Source: Candidatus Nitrosopolaris wilkensis
Lineage (GTDB): Archaea > Thermoproteota > Nitrososphaeria > Nitrososphaerales > Nitrososphaeraceae
DNA length: 36,870 nt
Assembly: GCA_003176995.1 (NCBI GenBank)
Contig: QHBN01000240.1
Coordinates: 1 to 36,870 of the forward strand
Reading direction: 5' to 3'
Within the stretch, counting starts at the first letter, position 1, and each line of letters starts with the position of its first letter. Positions 1-8,447 of this stretch are shown piece after piece. Below the pieces are notes generated by a model, which made no database searches, was not told the DNA's origin, and worked only from the letters and a program-made list of their open reading frames with translations. The translations under genes were made by a program, and so were the position numbers.

Positions 1-144
1 TAAGTGTGTAAGTACAACACCTAACCATGCGTTTAGACCTGCGTTCTTTAATTCGGTATAGGGCCTCATCGCTGCGTCGAAGTCTTCGGCATAACTACTA
101 GATCGTATTTTCTTGACCATTCTTAGATGACGGTCCTTGTCCAT
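1..144 (-). CDS. Partial CDS, unknown protein (cut by left window edge)
   Basis: An ATG at 144-142 on the minus strand opens a frame that stays open to base 1, giving 48 N-terminal residues starting MDKDRHLRMVKKIRSSSYAE; the rest lies outside the window. The start is charged and helical and the visible end is hydrophobic (NAWLGVVLTH). A TATA-like element lies 37-46 bases upstream of the ATG, the usual spacing for near-leaderless archaeal genes, which supports a real gene start. I do not recognise the family. Confidence 0.55.
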   Translation of the reverse strand, partial: MDKDRHLRMVKKIRSSSYAEDFDAAMRPYTELKNAGLNAWLGVVLTHL

Positions 145-180
145 TCAAAGTCAAGATCGTTATGACAAATATGGGTAGGG

Positions 181-190
181 AATTATAAAA
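181..190 (-). promoter_or_regulatory. TATA-box-like element for the partial CDS at the left edge
   Basis: The minus strand reads TTTTATAATT, 37-46 bases before the ATG at 144. It is the only such element in the otherwise featureless stretch 145-473, in which I see no other gene or structure. Confidence 0.4.
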
Positions 191-473
191 GTCTGAACAT
201 ATTTAGTGTGAATGCAGGGACAGAATAAAATCATCGGGTGCAAATTCTGACTACTATTTATTGGTCTGAAACGGTGCTTGAAGCATATCGCTAGTAATAT
301 GATTATTCTAGTACAATCTATGTATTATATATCTTGAATAAGAGATATTCGAGTCACACATCATGCTATACTTAAGATATTAATATGCTAAATTAAGTAG
401 CAATCTACTTTATAGTACAATACGAAGTCTAGAGCTAAAAAAAAGGAAATTTTTTCGGACTGCAGGAGGAAAG

Positions 474-767
474 TTATCCTTCTTCCCAGCCCTTTGTGAA
501 CACTGCGTTCTTCTTCAATGGAATTGGCTGGCCTGGCGTATAGTCCATCGGTCTCATCCAGAAAATTGCCTTTGTCGGGCAAACACCAATGCATGCTCCG
601 TCAGAGATGCATCTTTCTGGGTAAAAGACAAATGCTTTACCTCTCTTCCATCCTTCCACGGGCTTTACTCTCAGTACATCTGGACCGAGAGCTGTACAAA
701 TCTCAACACAGAGGGCACAGCCAATACAGTGTTGTTCGCTAATATCCGGAATTATTGCGACTGGCAT
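474..767 (-). CDS. Ferredoxin, 2x[Fe-S] type with one Asp in place of a ligand Cys
   Basis: This 97-residue cytoplasmic electron carrier has two ferredoxin motifs. The first is C14xxC17xxC20xxxC24, followed by Thr instead of the usual Pro. The second is C53xxD56xxC59xxxC63P. In the family, C14/C17/C20/C63 hold one [4Fe-4S] cluster and C53/56/C59/C24 hold the other. Here position 56 is Asp, as in the Pyrococcus ferredoxin (Asp-ligated 4Fe cluster) and the Sulfolobus-type 3Fe cluster. About 28 residues separate the two motifs and a hydrophobic tail follows. TTTAAATA 33-40 bases upstream of the ATG supports this start. The gene stands alone; its redox partner cannot be told from the neighbours. 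Confidence 0.88.
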   Translation of the reverse strand: MPVAIIPDISEQHCIGCALCVEICTALGPDVLRVKPVEGWKRGKAFVFYPERCISDGACIGVCPTKAIFWMRPMDYTPGQPIPLKKNAVFTKGWEEG

Positions 768-1533
768 CTAACTCACTTACCTTCGATCTATACTGAAACT
801 ATTTAAACACTATGCCGTTTTTATAACACTGATATAAAATTACATTCCTATTGAAGAGTATATTCTGCATTCAGAGGTATATGCTGTTTACATGGGGTAT
901 TAAAATCTTGTTCAGGACGAGGGTTCAGTTAGCCTTTATAATATGTTACTGCGAACGTGGTATCTACACGTACTTTATTAATGTACAATATATGCGATAA
1001 TTTTAGACTCGATTTGGACCTTCAATTTATTCTAACTGCGCTCTTTATTCTAGTGCCTGACAAATGTCGGTTTGTTTGCTTATGGTTTGCATATGACCAC
1101 ACGTTAGAATAAAGCACAAGTCTCCAGCCAATTTCGTCACATTCTCTGCAGTCATACATGCAAGATGAAGAAGATCTATGTGCTGCTCCTACAACACACC
1201 CTGATGTACGCTTGAGTTCAAAATACCATTTCAGTCATCCAGGAGATAAAGCGGTTGGTAATTGCTGTCCCGTTTCCAGGCGTGTAGCCCCACGTTGGGG
1301 AAAAATCGTATAGCTTCAACGGTTTTTCACCTCCTCAAAAACGAGATTGTTCTTCATGTTGTATGATTAGACATTCCAATATTAGAGGTTTATCTCTTCC
1401 AGCCCAAAAAAAGATCACACCCAATTCCTGCGGAATCAAAGCCACTTACCTACTTTAGACAGAATTAATCCAATTCCAACATTCTATGTCTTTAGTATTT
1501 TGACAAGAGAACTGCTTAAAGCTGCTAATAAAT
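768..1533. other. 766-base stretch without a convincing gene
   Basis: Apart from the ferredoxin promoter this holds one unsupported ATG frame (1158-1313 +, 51 residues, with a CC pair and PRWGK near the end) and a small GC-rich hairpin CCCCACGTTGGGG around 1280-1292. I recognise neither as a gene. Confidence 0.4.
800..807 (-). promoter_or_regulatory. TATA box of the ferredoxin gene
   Basis: The minus strand reads TTTAAATA, 33-40 bases upstream of the ATG at 767. This implies a transcript starting about 5-10 bases before the start codon. Confidence 0.5.
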
Positions 1534-2835
1534 ATGCATATCTTGCATCAATTGATATTAGTAAACCCTATGTCATTTTCAAACTTATCGCAAATGAGTT
1601 TCGTTATTTCCGATAAACAGAAAACGTTTCTAAAAGAAGTTGACGATATCTGTAGATCAATTCGCCAGTACGAAGAAAAATGCTATCTTGAAGAAAGGTT
1701 GAACGAAAAAATAATTCCAGAATTCGGTAAAATCGGAATGCTTGGCTGTCCTATATCCAGAAGTTATGGGGGCTTGGGATACGACATCCTCACATACATC
1801 CTCGCTATCGAAAGAATAGGTGAAGAGGGCAATTCTTTGCGAACATTCTTTTCAGCACATACCTCAATAGGTCAAATGGTTCTTCAGGGTTGGGCAGATG
1901 AAGACCAAAAGAGTGAATATCTGCCAAAAACTTGTGATGGCAGGAGTATAATGGCCTTTGCCTTGACCGAACCAATGGCTGGGAGCGATCCTTCGTCTAT
2001 GGTTATGAAGTTTGAAGATAGAGGTAATCACTTTCTGCTGGAGGGAAAAAAACACTGGATTGGGAATGGGACATGCGCAAAGGTAATGACAACTTACGCA
2101 AAAGAAGTCGGTGGAAGTCATCCTGGAAAAATATCTGCATTTATAGTCGATGGAGATTCTGATGGTATTTCAACCGAGGAAATGAGAAATAAGTTAGGCT
2201 TACTCACCATCAAAAATGCAGAGATTTATTTTGACAATTGCGTTGTTCCGAAAAAGAACTTGCTTGGATTAAAAGGCCAAGGTTTGAATATTGCATATAG
2301 TGCGTTGATAGATGGTAGACTTAGCGTTGCCGCTGGCGCAGTGGGAGTAATGACAGATTGCCTAGAAGAGTGTGTTTCATATTCGAAGGCACGGGAGCAG
2401 CATGGTTCACCTCTAGCGAAAAAGCAGTTAATACAGGAACATTTAGCTAGAATTGCAATCAACATTGAAAGTTCCCGATGGCTGGTCTACCGCGCCGCAT
2501 TGGCTAGGCAAAATCTGCACGATTACGTAGAACAGTTAAAAACTGAGGATCACCAATGGCAATCCAAATTGAACCGAAATAATAAGGATTATTATTTATT
2601 GAGAAGTTATGCTGATAACTTATCTACTATAGCGAAATTTCATGCGAGCAATTCTGCATTTGATTCAGCTAATAGGTCTGTCCAAATTTTTGGATCATAT
2701 GCTTATAGAAAGAGCAATAGAGTAGCAAGACATTTTTTAGATTCGCGAGCAATTACGATATATGAAGGAACGAACGAGGTGCTAGAGCTGAAGATAGCAT
2801 CAAAAATCCTCGGAGATAATTATAAAGCGTATTAG
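1534..2835 (+). CDS. Acyl-CoA dehydrogenase family protein
   Basis: This FAD-dependent enzyme should introduce an alpha,beta double bond into an acyl-CoA thioester. In the 433-residue frame the ACAD signature ALTEPMAGSDP lies at about residues 143-153, the middle beta domain with GKKHWIGNG at about 171-179, a C-terminal helical domain with KAREQHGSPLAKKQLIQEHL at about 285-304, and the catalytic-base motif YEGTNEV at about 410-416, where E411 matches the MCAD catalytic Glu. An insertion of about 25 hydrophilic residues (about 329-355) lengthens the C-terminal domain. The start is uncertain: the first 20 residues look unlike the family and M13 (1570) or M21 (1594) fits better. The substrate is not predictable, and no beta-oxidation partner is adjacent. 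Confidence 0.9.
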   Translation: MHILHQLILVNPMSFSNLSQMSFVISDKQKTFLKEVDDICRSIRQYEEKCYLEERLNEKIIPEFGKIGMLGCPISRSYGGLGYDILTYILAIERIGEEGNSLRTFFSAHTSIGQMVLQGWADEDQKSEYLPKTCDGRSIMAFALTEPMAGSDPSSMVMKFEDRGNHFLLEGKKHWIGNGTCAKVMTTYAKEVGGSHPGKISAFIVDGDSDGISTEEMRNKLGLLTIKNAEIYFDNCVVPKKNLLGLKGQGLNIAYSALIDGRLSVAAGAVGVMTDCLEECVSYSKAREQHGSPLAKKQLIQEHLARIAINIESSRWLVYRAALARQNLHDYVEQLKTEDHQWQSKLNRNNKDYYLLRSYADNLSTIAKFHASNSAFDSANRSVQIFGSYAYRKSNRVARHFLDSRAITIYEGTNEVLELKIASKILGDNYKAY

Positions 2836-3184
2836 TTACGCGCGTTTACTTTTACATCTTGAAAAGAATAAAAAGTATAAGATAAGGTTCATTTTCTGCT
2901 ATATAGTATCACCCTACAGCAAACCTGCCCGACTCTTGGGATGGAGGTTTGGGAAGTCTTTTGTCATCGGTCGTGGATATGAGGACGTACGTAATTGCAT
3001 ATTATCGTTGAAAGACATTACTGAATACTCATGGATTCAAACTAACACATGGAAATTTATTACTACGACGAAGTAAAAACATATTTGTCAAGGATGGACC
3101 ATGATTATTAAAGAAACCAATCCTATTGTTACTCTGGAGACAGAATATGCACCACGTAAATAATCAGTTGTATGAACTTAGGAG
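2836..3184. other. 349-base gap with no recognisable feature
   Basis: AT-rich sequence with only very short frames on either strand. I see no hairpin or promoter strong enough to call. Confidence 0.3.
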
Positions 3185-3694
3185 ATGTTAAACCAATCTA
3201 ATCAAGTGATTGTCTCCATTCTTTCAGCAGCTGTAATTATTCTGGAAGCTATATCATCTAGTGAAGTAGGATATCTAGCTTATGCATCATCAAAAGAGAT
3301 TTCCAATTGTCCAAAAAACAATAGTGTAAATCAGGCGACAGTACAATCTGCCTCACAAGTTGCAATCGGTAATAACATATAATAAATAATAATTCAGCAC
3401 GGTGATCAGAAAGGGATTGCTGACAACACCATCAACAACAATTGCAAACATAATCATAATCATAATGGAAGAGGCAATAGTTATGGTCATCACAACTCTA
3501 ACAACAATAGCAACAATGCTCCGACTAATGACAACAGTAATAACCTATATCTTGTACAGAGTGCAGGGAGAGATAATAATAATCAGTACTCGATGCAGAA
3601 TTCAAATCAAGTATCATTTTCAGGAAATTTGAACCAGTGGATTTACCATCTGAAGGAAAAAATATTGAGTCATATGTTCGATAACATGAATTAG
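3185..3694 (+). pseudogene. Secreted Asn/His-rich protein interrupted by two in-frame TAA codons
   Basis: One reading frame runs from the ATG at 3185 to the TAG at 3692-3694, broken only by tandem TAA TAA at 3380-3385. The first part (65 residues) has a hydrophobic signal-like segment (IVSILSAAVIILEA) followed by a mature start (NSVNQATVQSASQVAIGNN). After the stops the same frame continues IIIQHGDQKG, then HNHNHNGRG, Asn runs, QNSNQVSFSGNLNQWIYHL and a hydrophilic end. The stops sit in an AT-only AAT/ATA run that would encode poly-Asn in a neighbouring frame, so small compensating slips in a microsatellite are a likely cause. Asn/Gln/His-rich exported proteins of this kind are frequent in soil thaumarchaea. 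Function unknown. Confidence 0.55.
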
Positions 3695-3752
3695 GAAACT
3701 ACACCAAAATAGGCGAATTTATATTTGATGGCATATCAAAAGTGATCGATTC

Positions 3753-5003
3753 ATGAAATCAAAGTCTATGCTCTCGTCATTGTCTTTTCTGTCTATTGTA
3801 GTTATAGTCATAGTTACTGTTTTCATTGGATGGTCCAGTATAGTGATCTTTTCAGAAGGTCAAAAAGAAATACCCAGCATAAGGATTACATCACCGACCA
3901 ACGGTCAGAACATTTCAACTGGCAGTACTCTTACAATTTCAGGGAGTGCGACCGGCACTAACACTACTAGCCCTAGTACTGGTAACAATAAAGATGATAA
4001 TCGCTGTTATGTTTCGGTCATTGTAAATAATATAAGACCATATCAAAATGCAACAGCAGGGGGACCGAAGGGAGTCAATGACTATTCAAAGTGGTATTAT
4101 ACTCTTCCAACCAAATTTGGAGCCATTAAAGAGGGGCAAAATAAACTAACAGGTAGATTATCGTGTTTACAGGCGAGTAATATTAATTCTAACTCAGCCA
4201 ATGTTACCACTAATAACTTGATTAAATGGTTTAGTGTAAATGTAACAGGTGTATCCACACCAATATCATCAACGGTTACCAGGAATAACCAGACGATAAC
4301 AAATTCGACTATAGATCGGTCACAACCACCACATTCCAAAACCGGAGGTAATATCACTATGACCCCAAATAGTACAGCAATAACGCCAGCTACCCATAGT
4401 AATATCACAAGCAATACTACTTCACAAAGCTTAAACAAAGAAAATAATAGTAACAAAATTACTACATCTGGGCGGGGTCTATCTGCTAAGTTGACACAAT
4501 CTCCATCTACATCTAAGTATAATTATAATAATAGAAACGCCAAACCGTTATCGATTTCAATTCAGTCAGCACAAAATATTGTTAACGGTAGAGGTACATC
4601 AACTATAACTGCTATAGCTTATGATGCGAATACTGGCAAGAAAATCAATAACGCAATTGTAAAACTGATGATTGTCTTTACTTCTAACGGTACATCTAAA
4701 GAAATCGTAGGTCACAGCGGAGAGATTACGTACTCTGCGGAAATAAAACCAAACTCAAAAAATAGTAGCAGTATCAATTTTAAGACCACTGTACAGGCAT
4801 CTGCACCAGGATATATTTCTACTTCCAAGACATCCTCATCGTCATCCTTATCATCTACATCTACATCTACATCTACATCAACAATGACATCTAAAAGTAA
4901 TCAGTCTATTATTAATAACAATGGTTCTGACAACCTTACACAAAATATACTAAAAAATGCTCAGAGGCAACTTAAGCAAAATGGTAATGCTCTTGGAAAA
5001 TAG
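3753..5003 (+). CDS. Exported Ser/Thr/Asn-rich protein with two Ig-like regions
   Basis: This 416-residue protein has an N-terminal hydrophobic segment (about residues 11-33) acting as signal anchor. A first Ig-like region at about 40-170 starts RITSPTNGQNISTGSTLTIS and contains two cysteines (in NRCYVSV and RLSCLQ) that could pair. A low-complexity Thr/Asn/Ser linker rich in N-glycosylation sequons follows, then a second beta-sandwich-like region at about 263-355 (TITAIAYDANTGKKINNAIV) and a Ser/Thr tail coded by a hexamer repeat. The domain types suggest a cell-surface or S-layer-associated adhesin-like protein; no catalytic motif is visible. It follows another exported-protein gene, now broken, on the same strand. 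Confidence 0.75.
   Translation: MKSKSMLSSLSFLSIVVIVIVTVFIGWSSIVIFSEGQKEIPSIRITSPTNGQNISTGSTLTISGSATGTNTTSPSTGNNKDDNRCYVSVIVNNIRPYQNATAGGPKGVNDYSKWYYTLPTKFGAIKEGQNKLTGRLSCLQASNINSNSANVTTNNLIKWFSVNVTGVSTPISSTVTRNNQTITNSTIDRSQPPHSKTGGNITMTPNSTAITPATHSNITSNTTSQSLNKENNSNKITTSGRGLSAKLTQSPSTSKYNYNNRNAKPLSISIQSAQNIVNGRGTSTITAIAYDANTGKKINNAIVKLMIVFTSNGTSKEIVGHSGEITYSAEIKPNSKNSSSINFKTTVQASAPGYISTSKTSSSSSLSSTSTSTSTSTMTSKSNQSIINNNGSDNLTQNILKNAQRQLKQNGNALGK
4853..4876 (+). repeat. Hexamer microsatellite (ATCTAC)4 inside the secreted-protein gene
   Basis: Four exact copies of ATCTAC code for alternating Ser-Thr in the C-terminal linker. In-frame expansion or contraction would change linker length without breaking the frame. 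Confidence 0.7.
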
Positions 5004-5096
5004 TCTATTATGACTTGGGCTGAGTACTCGAGAATAATTTATGATAATCGCTGCTGATTGCGCCTGACCGGTGATGCAAATATATCAACATTTTTA

Positions 5097-5175
5097 GATA
5101 TCACCTCCTACACTTACGCAGCGGCGGATGCTTGTTACACCCATTGCACGCACCACCTCAGGCGGTGGTGATATC
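5097..5175. repeat. Nested inverted repeats, possible structured RNA or terminator
   Basis: The outer arms GATATCACC (5097-5105) and GGTGATATC (5167-5175) are perfect complements. Inside them CACCACC (5151-5157) and GGTGGTG (5164-5170) form a perfect 7-bp stem with a 6-base loop; the inner and outer arms share bases, so the two folds exclude each other. The element is clearly GC-richer than its surroundings and lies 94-172 bases past the stop of the secreted-protein gene. The rest of 5004-5342 shows nothing recognisable. Confidence 0.4.
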
Positions 5176-5342
5176 GATCTGGTTTATGGCCAAAAACTCT
5201 CTACTACGACATGCAAAGAATAAAAACACTTTTCGAACCCAAACCAATAAGCAAAACATGTCAGTGTAGAAAGTTTGAGGCCCTCGCGTTAATTATTCTG
5301 TCCGCCACGTATCATGATTATAATTCCCGAAGGCATCAAGTA

Positions 5343-5684
5343 TTATGCTCGTTTCTTAGGTTCAATTCCTGTGAATAATTTAGTACAAAATATTCCTGCA
5401 ATGCACCCATCAACGTATACAGTGAAATCTATTGGAATTGCAGCTATAGAGCCAAGCTCAGCAAATACAATTTGAAGTATAAGCAGCTCTAGTATTTACA
5501 GCAGCAGCTGCTACACCCAGAACTCCTGTCAATTCTATTAATATGAAATTGCTTATCAGGAATAAAGCCATAATCACGTGTGATTTGGAACTGAGCCTGA
5601 CAATAATCCTGCTGCAAGGATCATAATATTTATCATAATCAGAGACGTTGTAGCTAATGATACTAGTAGTAGGAATTCATACAT
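5343..5684 (-). pseudogene. Small integral-membrane protein gene with two compensating frameshifts
   Basis: No single frame is open, but three consecutive segments on the minus strand read as one membrane protein. The ATG at 5684 starts MYEFLLLVSLATTSLIMIN and runs to a TGA after SGSVPNHT; the next segment in another frame reads HVIMALFLISNFILIELTG; the last returns to the first frame with LLILQIVFAELGSIAAIPID and ends FTGIEPKKRA at a TAA (5345-5343). The total span of 342 bases is divisible by three, so two single-base indels about 100 bases apart compensate. At least three hydrophobic segments are visible. I do not recognise the family. Two recent indels or two sequencing errors are possible. 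Confidence 0.45.
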
Positions 5685-5919
5685 TTGTTGTAGATGAGAT
5701 AAATTTACAGAAATAATAATCGTATCCCAATCCTCACCTCGGTGTCCATCAACAAGTTGATGTCTTCTATGATTTGGTCATTCTACCAATTCTTACATAT
5801 CTCTTATATCTTGAGTTTGTTCCATACTGCTTCAAACGGGATACATGAGCACGTCATAAATAAACACAATAAAAGTATATACTCAAACGATCTGTATCGG
5901 TAATCTTAATACTTGCGTT

Positions 5920-6534
5920 ATGTATAGACTATTTAGTATGCATTCCCAAAGGAGACTACTAACTGTATTTGGATTATTGTCTACATTAAGTTCATTGTTG
6001 TTATCATCGTCAGTACTCTCTGTCATACAAGCCTCAGCACAGACAGACCCTAAAAATAATAGCAATAATCTGTTAACGTACCAGAATCTTGCTTATGGCA
6101 TAAAAATTCAGTAACCTTCAGATTGGAGAGTATCAGAAAATAGAATGAGGGAGTATACTAACATAGTTGCATTCTACTCGCCATTAGAAAACCTTGCAGA
6201 CAGAGTCCCTGAACACCTGGCATTATCGAGAGTTGATTATTCACAAAATATAACACTCGACCAATATAATAAATTCCTCAATAGTACACTAAAGAATATA
6301 CCAGGTGTACAAATTATAGAATCCAATCCAACCTCTCTTGCAGGACATCCAGGTTATAAAGTAGTGTATTTATCTATGCCTAGTAAAATACGATTCAAAT
6401 TCCAGGATATGTTGATCTGGACAATGATAGGTGGCAAAGTATATAATATTTCGTTTAATGCAGAAGCAGCAAAGTACCCCACCTTTCTACCCACTATACA
6501 AAAAATGATTAATTCATTCCAAATAACAAGGTAG
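5920..6534 (+). pseudogene. Exported PsbP-like protein with one nonsense codon
   Basis: The frame from the ATG at 5920 to the stop at 6532-6534 is intact except for TAA at 6112-6114. The first part has a signal peptide (LLTVFGLLSTLSSLLLSSSV) with a likely cut after SAQ, and ends NLAYGIKIQ; the frame resumes PSDWRVSENR. Thaumarchaeal PsbP/Mog1-like exported proteins carry the motif YGIxIxYPxxW, so the stop replaces a conserved Tyr (TAT or TAC to TAA by one substitution). The remaining 140 residues (AGHPGYKVVYL, KVYNISFNAEAAKYPTFLP, ending NSFQITR) look complete and undamaged, which points to a recent event. The role of this archaeal family is not established. Confidence 0.7.
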
Positions 6535-6597
6535 CGGGCCTATCTGGACAAAATCTGATTCCTGTAAAACCAAACACCAAAGTATAGAACTCTAGGC

Positions 6598-6780
6598 TTA
6601 GAAGTCATTAAATAAAACGCATTTATTCCTACCCATCTGGTTGTTGCTGTAACAATAATTAATATTCTTTGCTTTCGATTTGGCTTTATATTTTAATTTA
6701 CATGGTTTTGTTGTTAATCTATAACCACAACATGGATACCATAGTCCATCCCACTTTATGAACACAACGTTCCTGCCCAA
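6598..6780 (-). CDS. Small Cys-containing basic protein, unknown function
   Basis: This 60-residue protein begins MGRNVVFIKWDGLWYPCCGY, then RLTTKPCKLKYKAKSKAK. The FxxWxGxxYPCCGxRLxTxP arrangement resembles small basic thaumarchaeal proteins I remember as conserved but unnamed. The CC pair and two later cysteines may bind metal; the Lys-rich middle would suit nucleic-acid contact (inference). It stands alone, convergent with the PsbP-like pseudogene. Confidence 0.55.
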   Translation of the reverse strand: MGRNVVFIKWDGLWYPCCGYRLTTKPCKLKYKAKSKAKNINYCYSNNQMGRNKCVLFNDF

Positions 6781-6972
6781 TAGAGCAGAGGGCTATCCGA
6801 CTGAGCCTATCGACGAATGCAGATTCCTTCAAGTCATTTTACTTAGGTTGTTCATAGCCTACCTAATGTTATACTTTTAGCGGGTTTATTAATGAATTCC
6901 ATATTATGATCACCATTTTTTGAAGTTTTTGGATACCGGGTGAGGACACGATGCATGATGACGGGCTCCACG

Positions 6973-6980
6973 TTTAAATA
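6973..6980 (+). promoter_or_regulatory. TATA box of the cation diffusion facilitator gene
   Basis: TTTAAATA 35-42 bases before the ATG at 7015, the same sequence and spacing as for the ferredoxin gene. Confidence 0.5.
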
Positions 6981-7014
6981 CGATAAATTGGTATGGTACT
7001 TGTTAAAGTAATTA

Positions 7015-8028
7015 ATGGACGAACGTTACGCTGTAGATACCACTGAGGGTGGTAGTCTGACAGCTGTTAAATTGGAAGAAAAACCAGCGGAATCTTCTCC
7101 TATACCAGTAAGTGAAGGCATAAAGTGTGCTCAGAACATTGCAAAAATTTCTGTCATTACTTTAGCTAGTATAGGAATAGTTGAGCTCTTGGTTGGCCAA
7201 ATAAGCGGAAGCGTGGTTGCAACTGCCGATGGAATAGATTCACTCTCTGATACAATGATTTCATTTATAGTGTTTATGGGTCTTGTAATCGCAGGTCGTC
7301 CTGCTGATAGGAAATTTCACTTTGGCTACTACAAGGTAGAGAGTTTTGCCGCACTAATAGCAGCAATAGGAATGATTGTAATTGGATCAATTATTTTATA
7401 CCAGTCATGTGGGTCACTACTACTACAACATAGACACGAAATTCATCAGCCTATTTTGACAATGGTAGTCTTAGCAGCTGCAAGTGTAATATCCCTATAC
7501 AGGGCAATGCAAATGAGGAATATTGCCAATAGGCATAATCTTCTATCATTAAGAACAGATGCTAAGAACTCAATAAAAGATGGTTCAGCTTCAGTGGTAG
7601 CTTTCCTGAGTGTATTGATTGCTACACAACTTGGATTTTCACAGATGGATGCAATCGGTGGTATAATTATTGCGGGATACATCTTCTCAGTTGCATATGT
7701 GTCACTTAAGCAATCATCATTGATTCTTGTAGATTCATGGCAGAATCCAAATGTTACTGACTTGATAGGACAAACCATCGAAGATAAATTCAAAAAGAAG
7801 GATCAGGTCAAGGTTAGATCAATTTTGCTGCGTCCTGCTGGAATGATGATAGTATTTGCTGCTGTCCATATAGAAGTTGATGGGAACAAGAGATTGGCTG
7901 ATGTAGAATTATTGACGAGCGAAGTTGAGATGGCCATCCGCTCAAAAATACCCTATATTAAGAAAATATCAGTGATACCTCATTCAATAACGTCATTGCC
8001 GATACTATCAGAATCGACGTCGATATAA
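7015..8028 (+). CDS. Cation diffusion facilitator (CDF) metal transporter
   Basis: The protein exports divalent metal ions in exchange for protons across the cytoplasmic membrane. It has 337 residues: a hydrophilic 35-residue N-terminus, six membrane segments between about 45 and 235, and a C-terminal cytoplasmic domain (about 245-325) of the ferredoxin-like CDF type. The family motif RKFHFGYYKVESFAALIAA follows membrane segment 2. Of the four metal-site residues, D75 and D79 (DSLSD, segment 2) and D189 (segment 5) are present, but the position that is His in zinc transporters such as FieF is Asn185 (NSIKD). That loss of His may shift selectivity away from zinc, towards Mn, Fe or Co (inference). 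TATA box 35-42 bases upstream; monocistronic. Confidence 0.92.
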   Translation: MDERYAVDTTEGGSLTAVKLEEKPAESSPIPVSEGIKCAQNIAKISVITLASIGIVELLVGQISGSVVATADGIDSLSDTMISFIVFMGLVIAGRPADRKFHFGYYKVESFAALIAAIGMIVIGSIILYQSCGSLLLQHRHEIHQPILTMVVLAAASVISLYRAMQMRNIANRHNLLSLRTDAKNSIKDGSASVVAFLSVLIATQLGFSQMDAIGGIIIAGYIFSVAYVSLKQSSLILVDSWQNPNVTDLIGQTIEDKFKKKDQVKVRSILLRPAGMMIVFAAVHIEVDGNKRLADVELLTSEVEMAIRSKIPYIKKISVIPHSITSLPILSESTSI

Positions 8029-8305
8029 AAGACGGACATACATTCGTTCTGTTAAAAATAAGAATAAGTATTCATCCACCATTTTACGGAATAATGCACT
8101 ACAGTACATGACTGTCGTTTGTAAGCTTTTATACGGTTTCTTTGATTTTTACAAGACCATTGACATGTGATCTGGTCTTTCTCTCCAATTTCTCGATCAA
8201 ATAACATAGCCGTCCTGTGTAATCCATATTTGTAGAGTACGGATTCATAAGTGCCGTACGAGCAACAGAATTCGTATGCAGGGTCCTTTATGCATAGCGA
8301 ACCAG

Positions 8306-8313
8306 TATAAATA
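8306..8313 (+). promoter_or_regulatory. TATA box of the two-gene micro-operon
   Basis: TATAAATA ends 23 bases before the ATG at 8337, implying leaderless or near-leaderless transcription. The preceding 8029-8305 holds nothing else I can name. Confidence 0.55.
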
Positions 8314-8336
8314 TGTATGATGTACAGTAGAGATGT

Positions 8337-8447
8337 ATGGGTATGATTACCATATTACTGGAATCAAAGACAAGAGTAAAACAGAGAGGAAGAAATGACC
8401 AGACGTATGACAACATAATAAACGAATTGATCAAGGGTAGAGAATAA
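8337..8447 (+). CDS. Antitoxin-like micro-protein (36 residues)
   Basis: The protein starts MGMITILLESKTRVKQRGRN and ends in a helix-forming stretch (TYDNIINELIKGRE). A short beta strand followed by basic residues and the motif TYDxIINELI is typical of VapB-like and DUF7557-like archaeal antitoxin or DNA-binding micro-proteins. Its stop TAA shares one base with the next ATG (TAATG at 8445-8449), so the two genes are translationally coupled. No PIN-domain toxin follows; the partner is the DUF2080-like protein. The role as antitoxin is inferred. An internal ATG at 8343 is an alternative start. Confidence 0.6.
   Translation: MGMITILLESKTRVKQRGRNDQTYDNIINELIKGRE

Noticed and set aside
4097-4456. 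119-codon minus-strand frame inside the secreted Ser/Thr/Asn-rich gene
   Set aside because: Antisense shadow of a low-complexity Asn/Thr region; its Leu/Val richness follows from complementing Asn and Ser/Thr codons.
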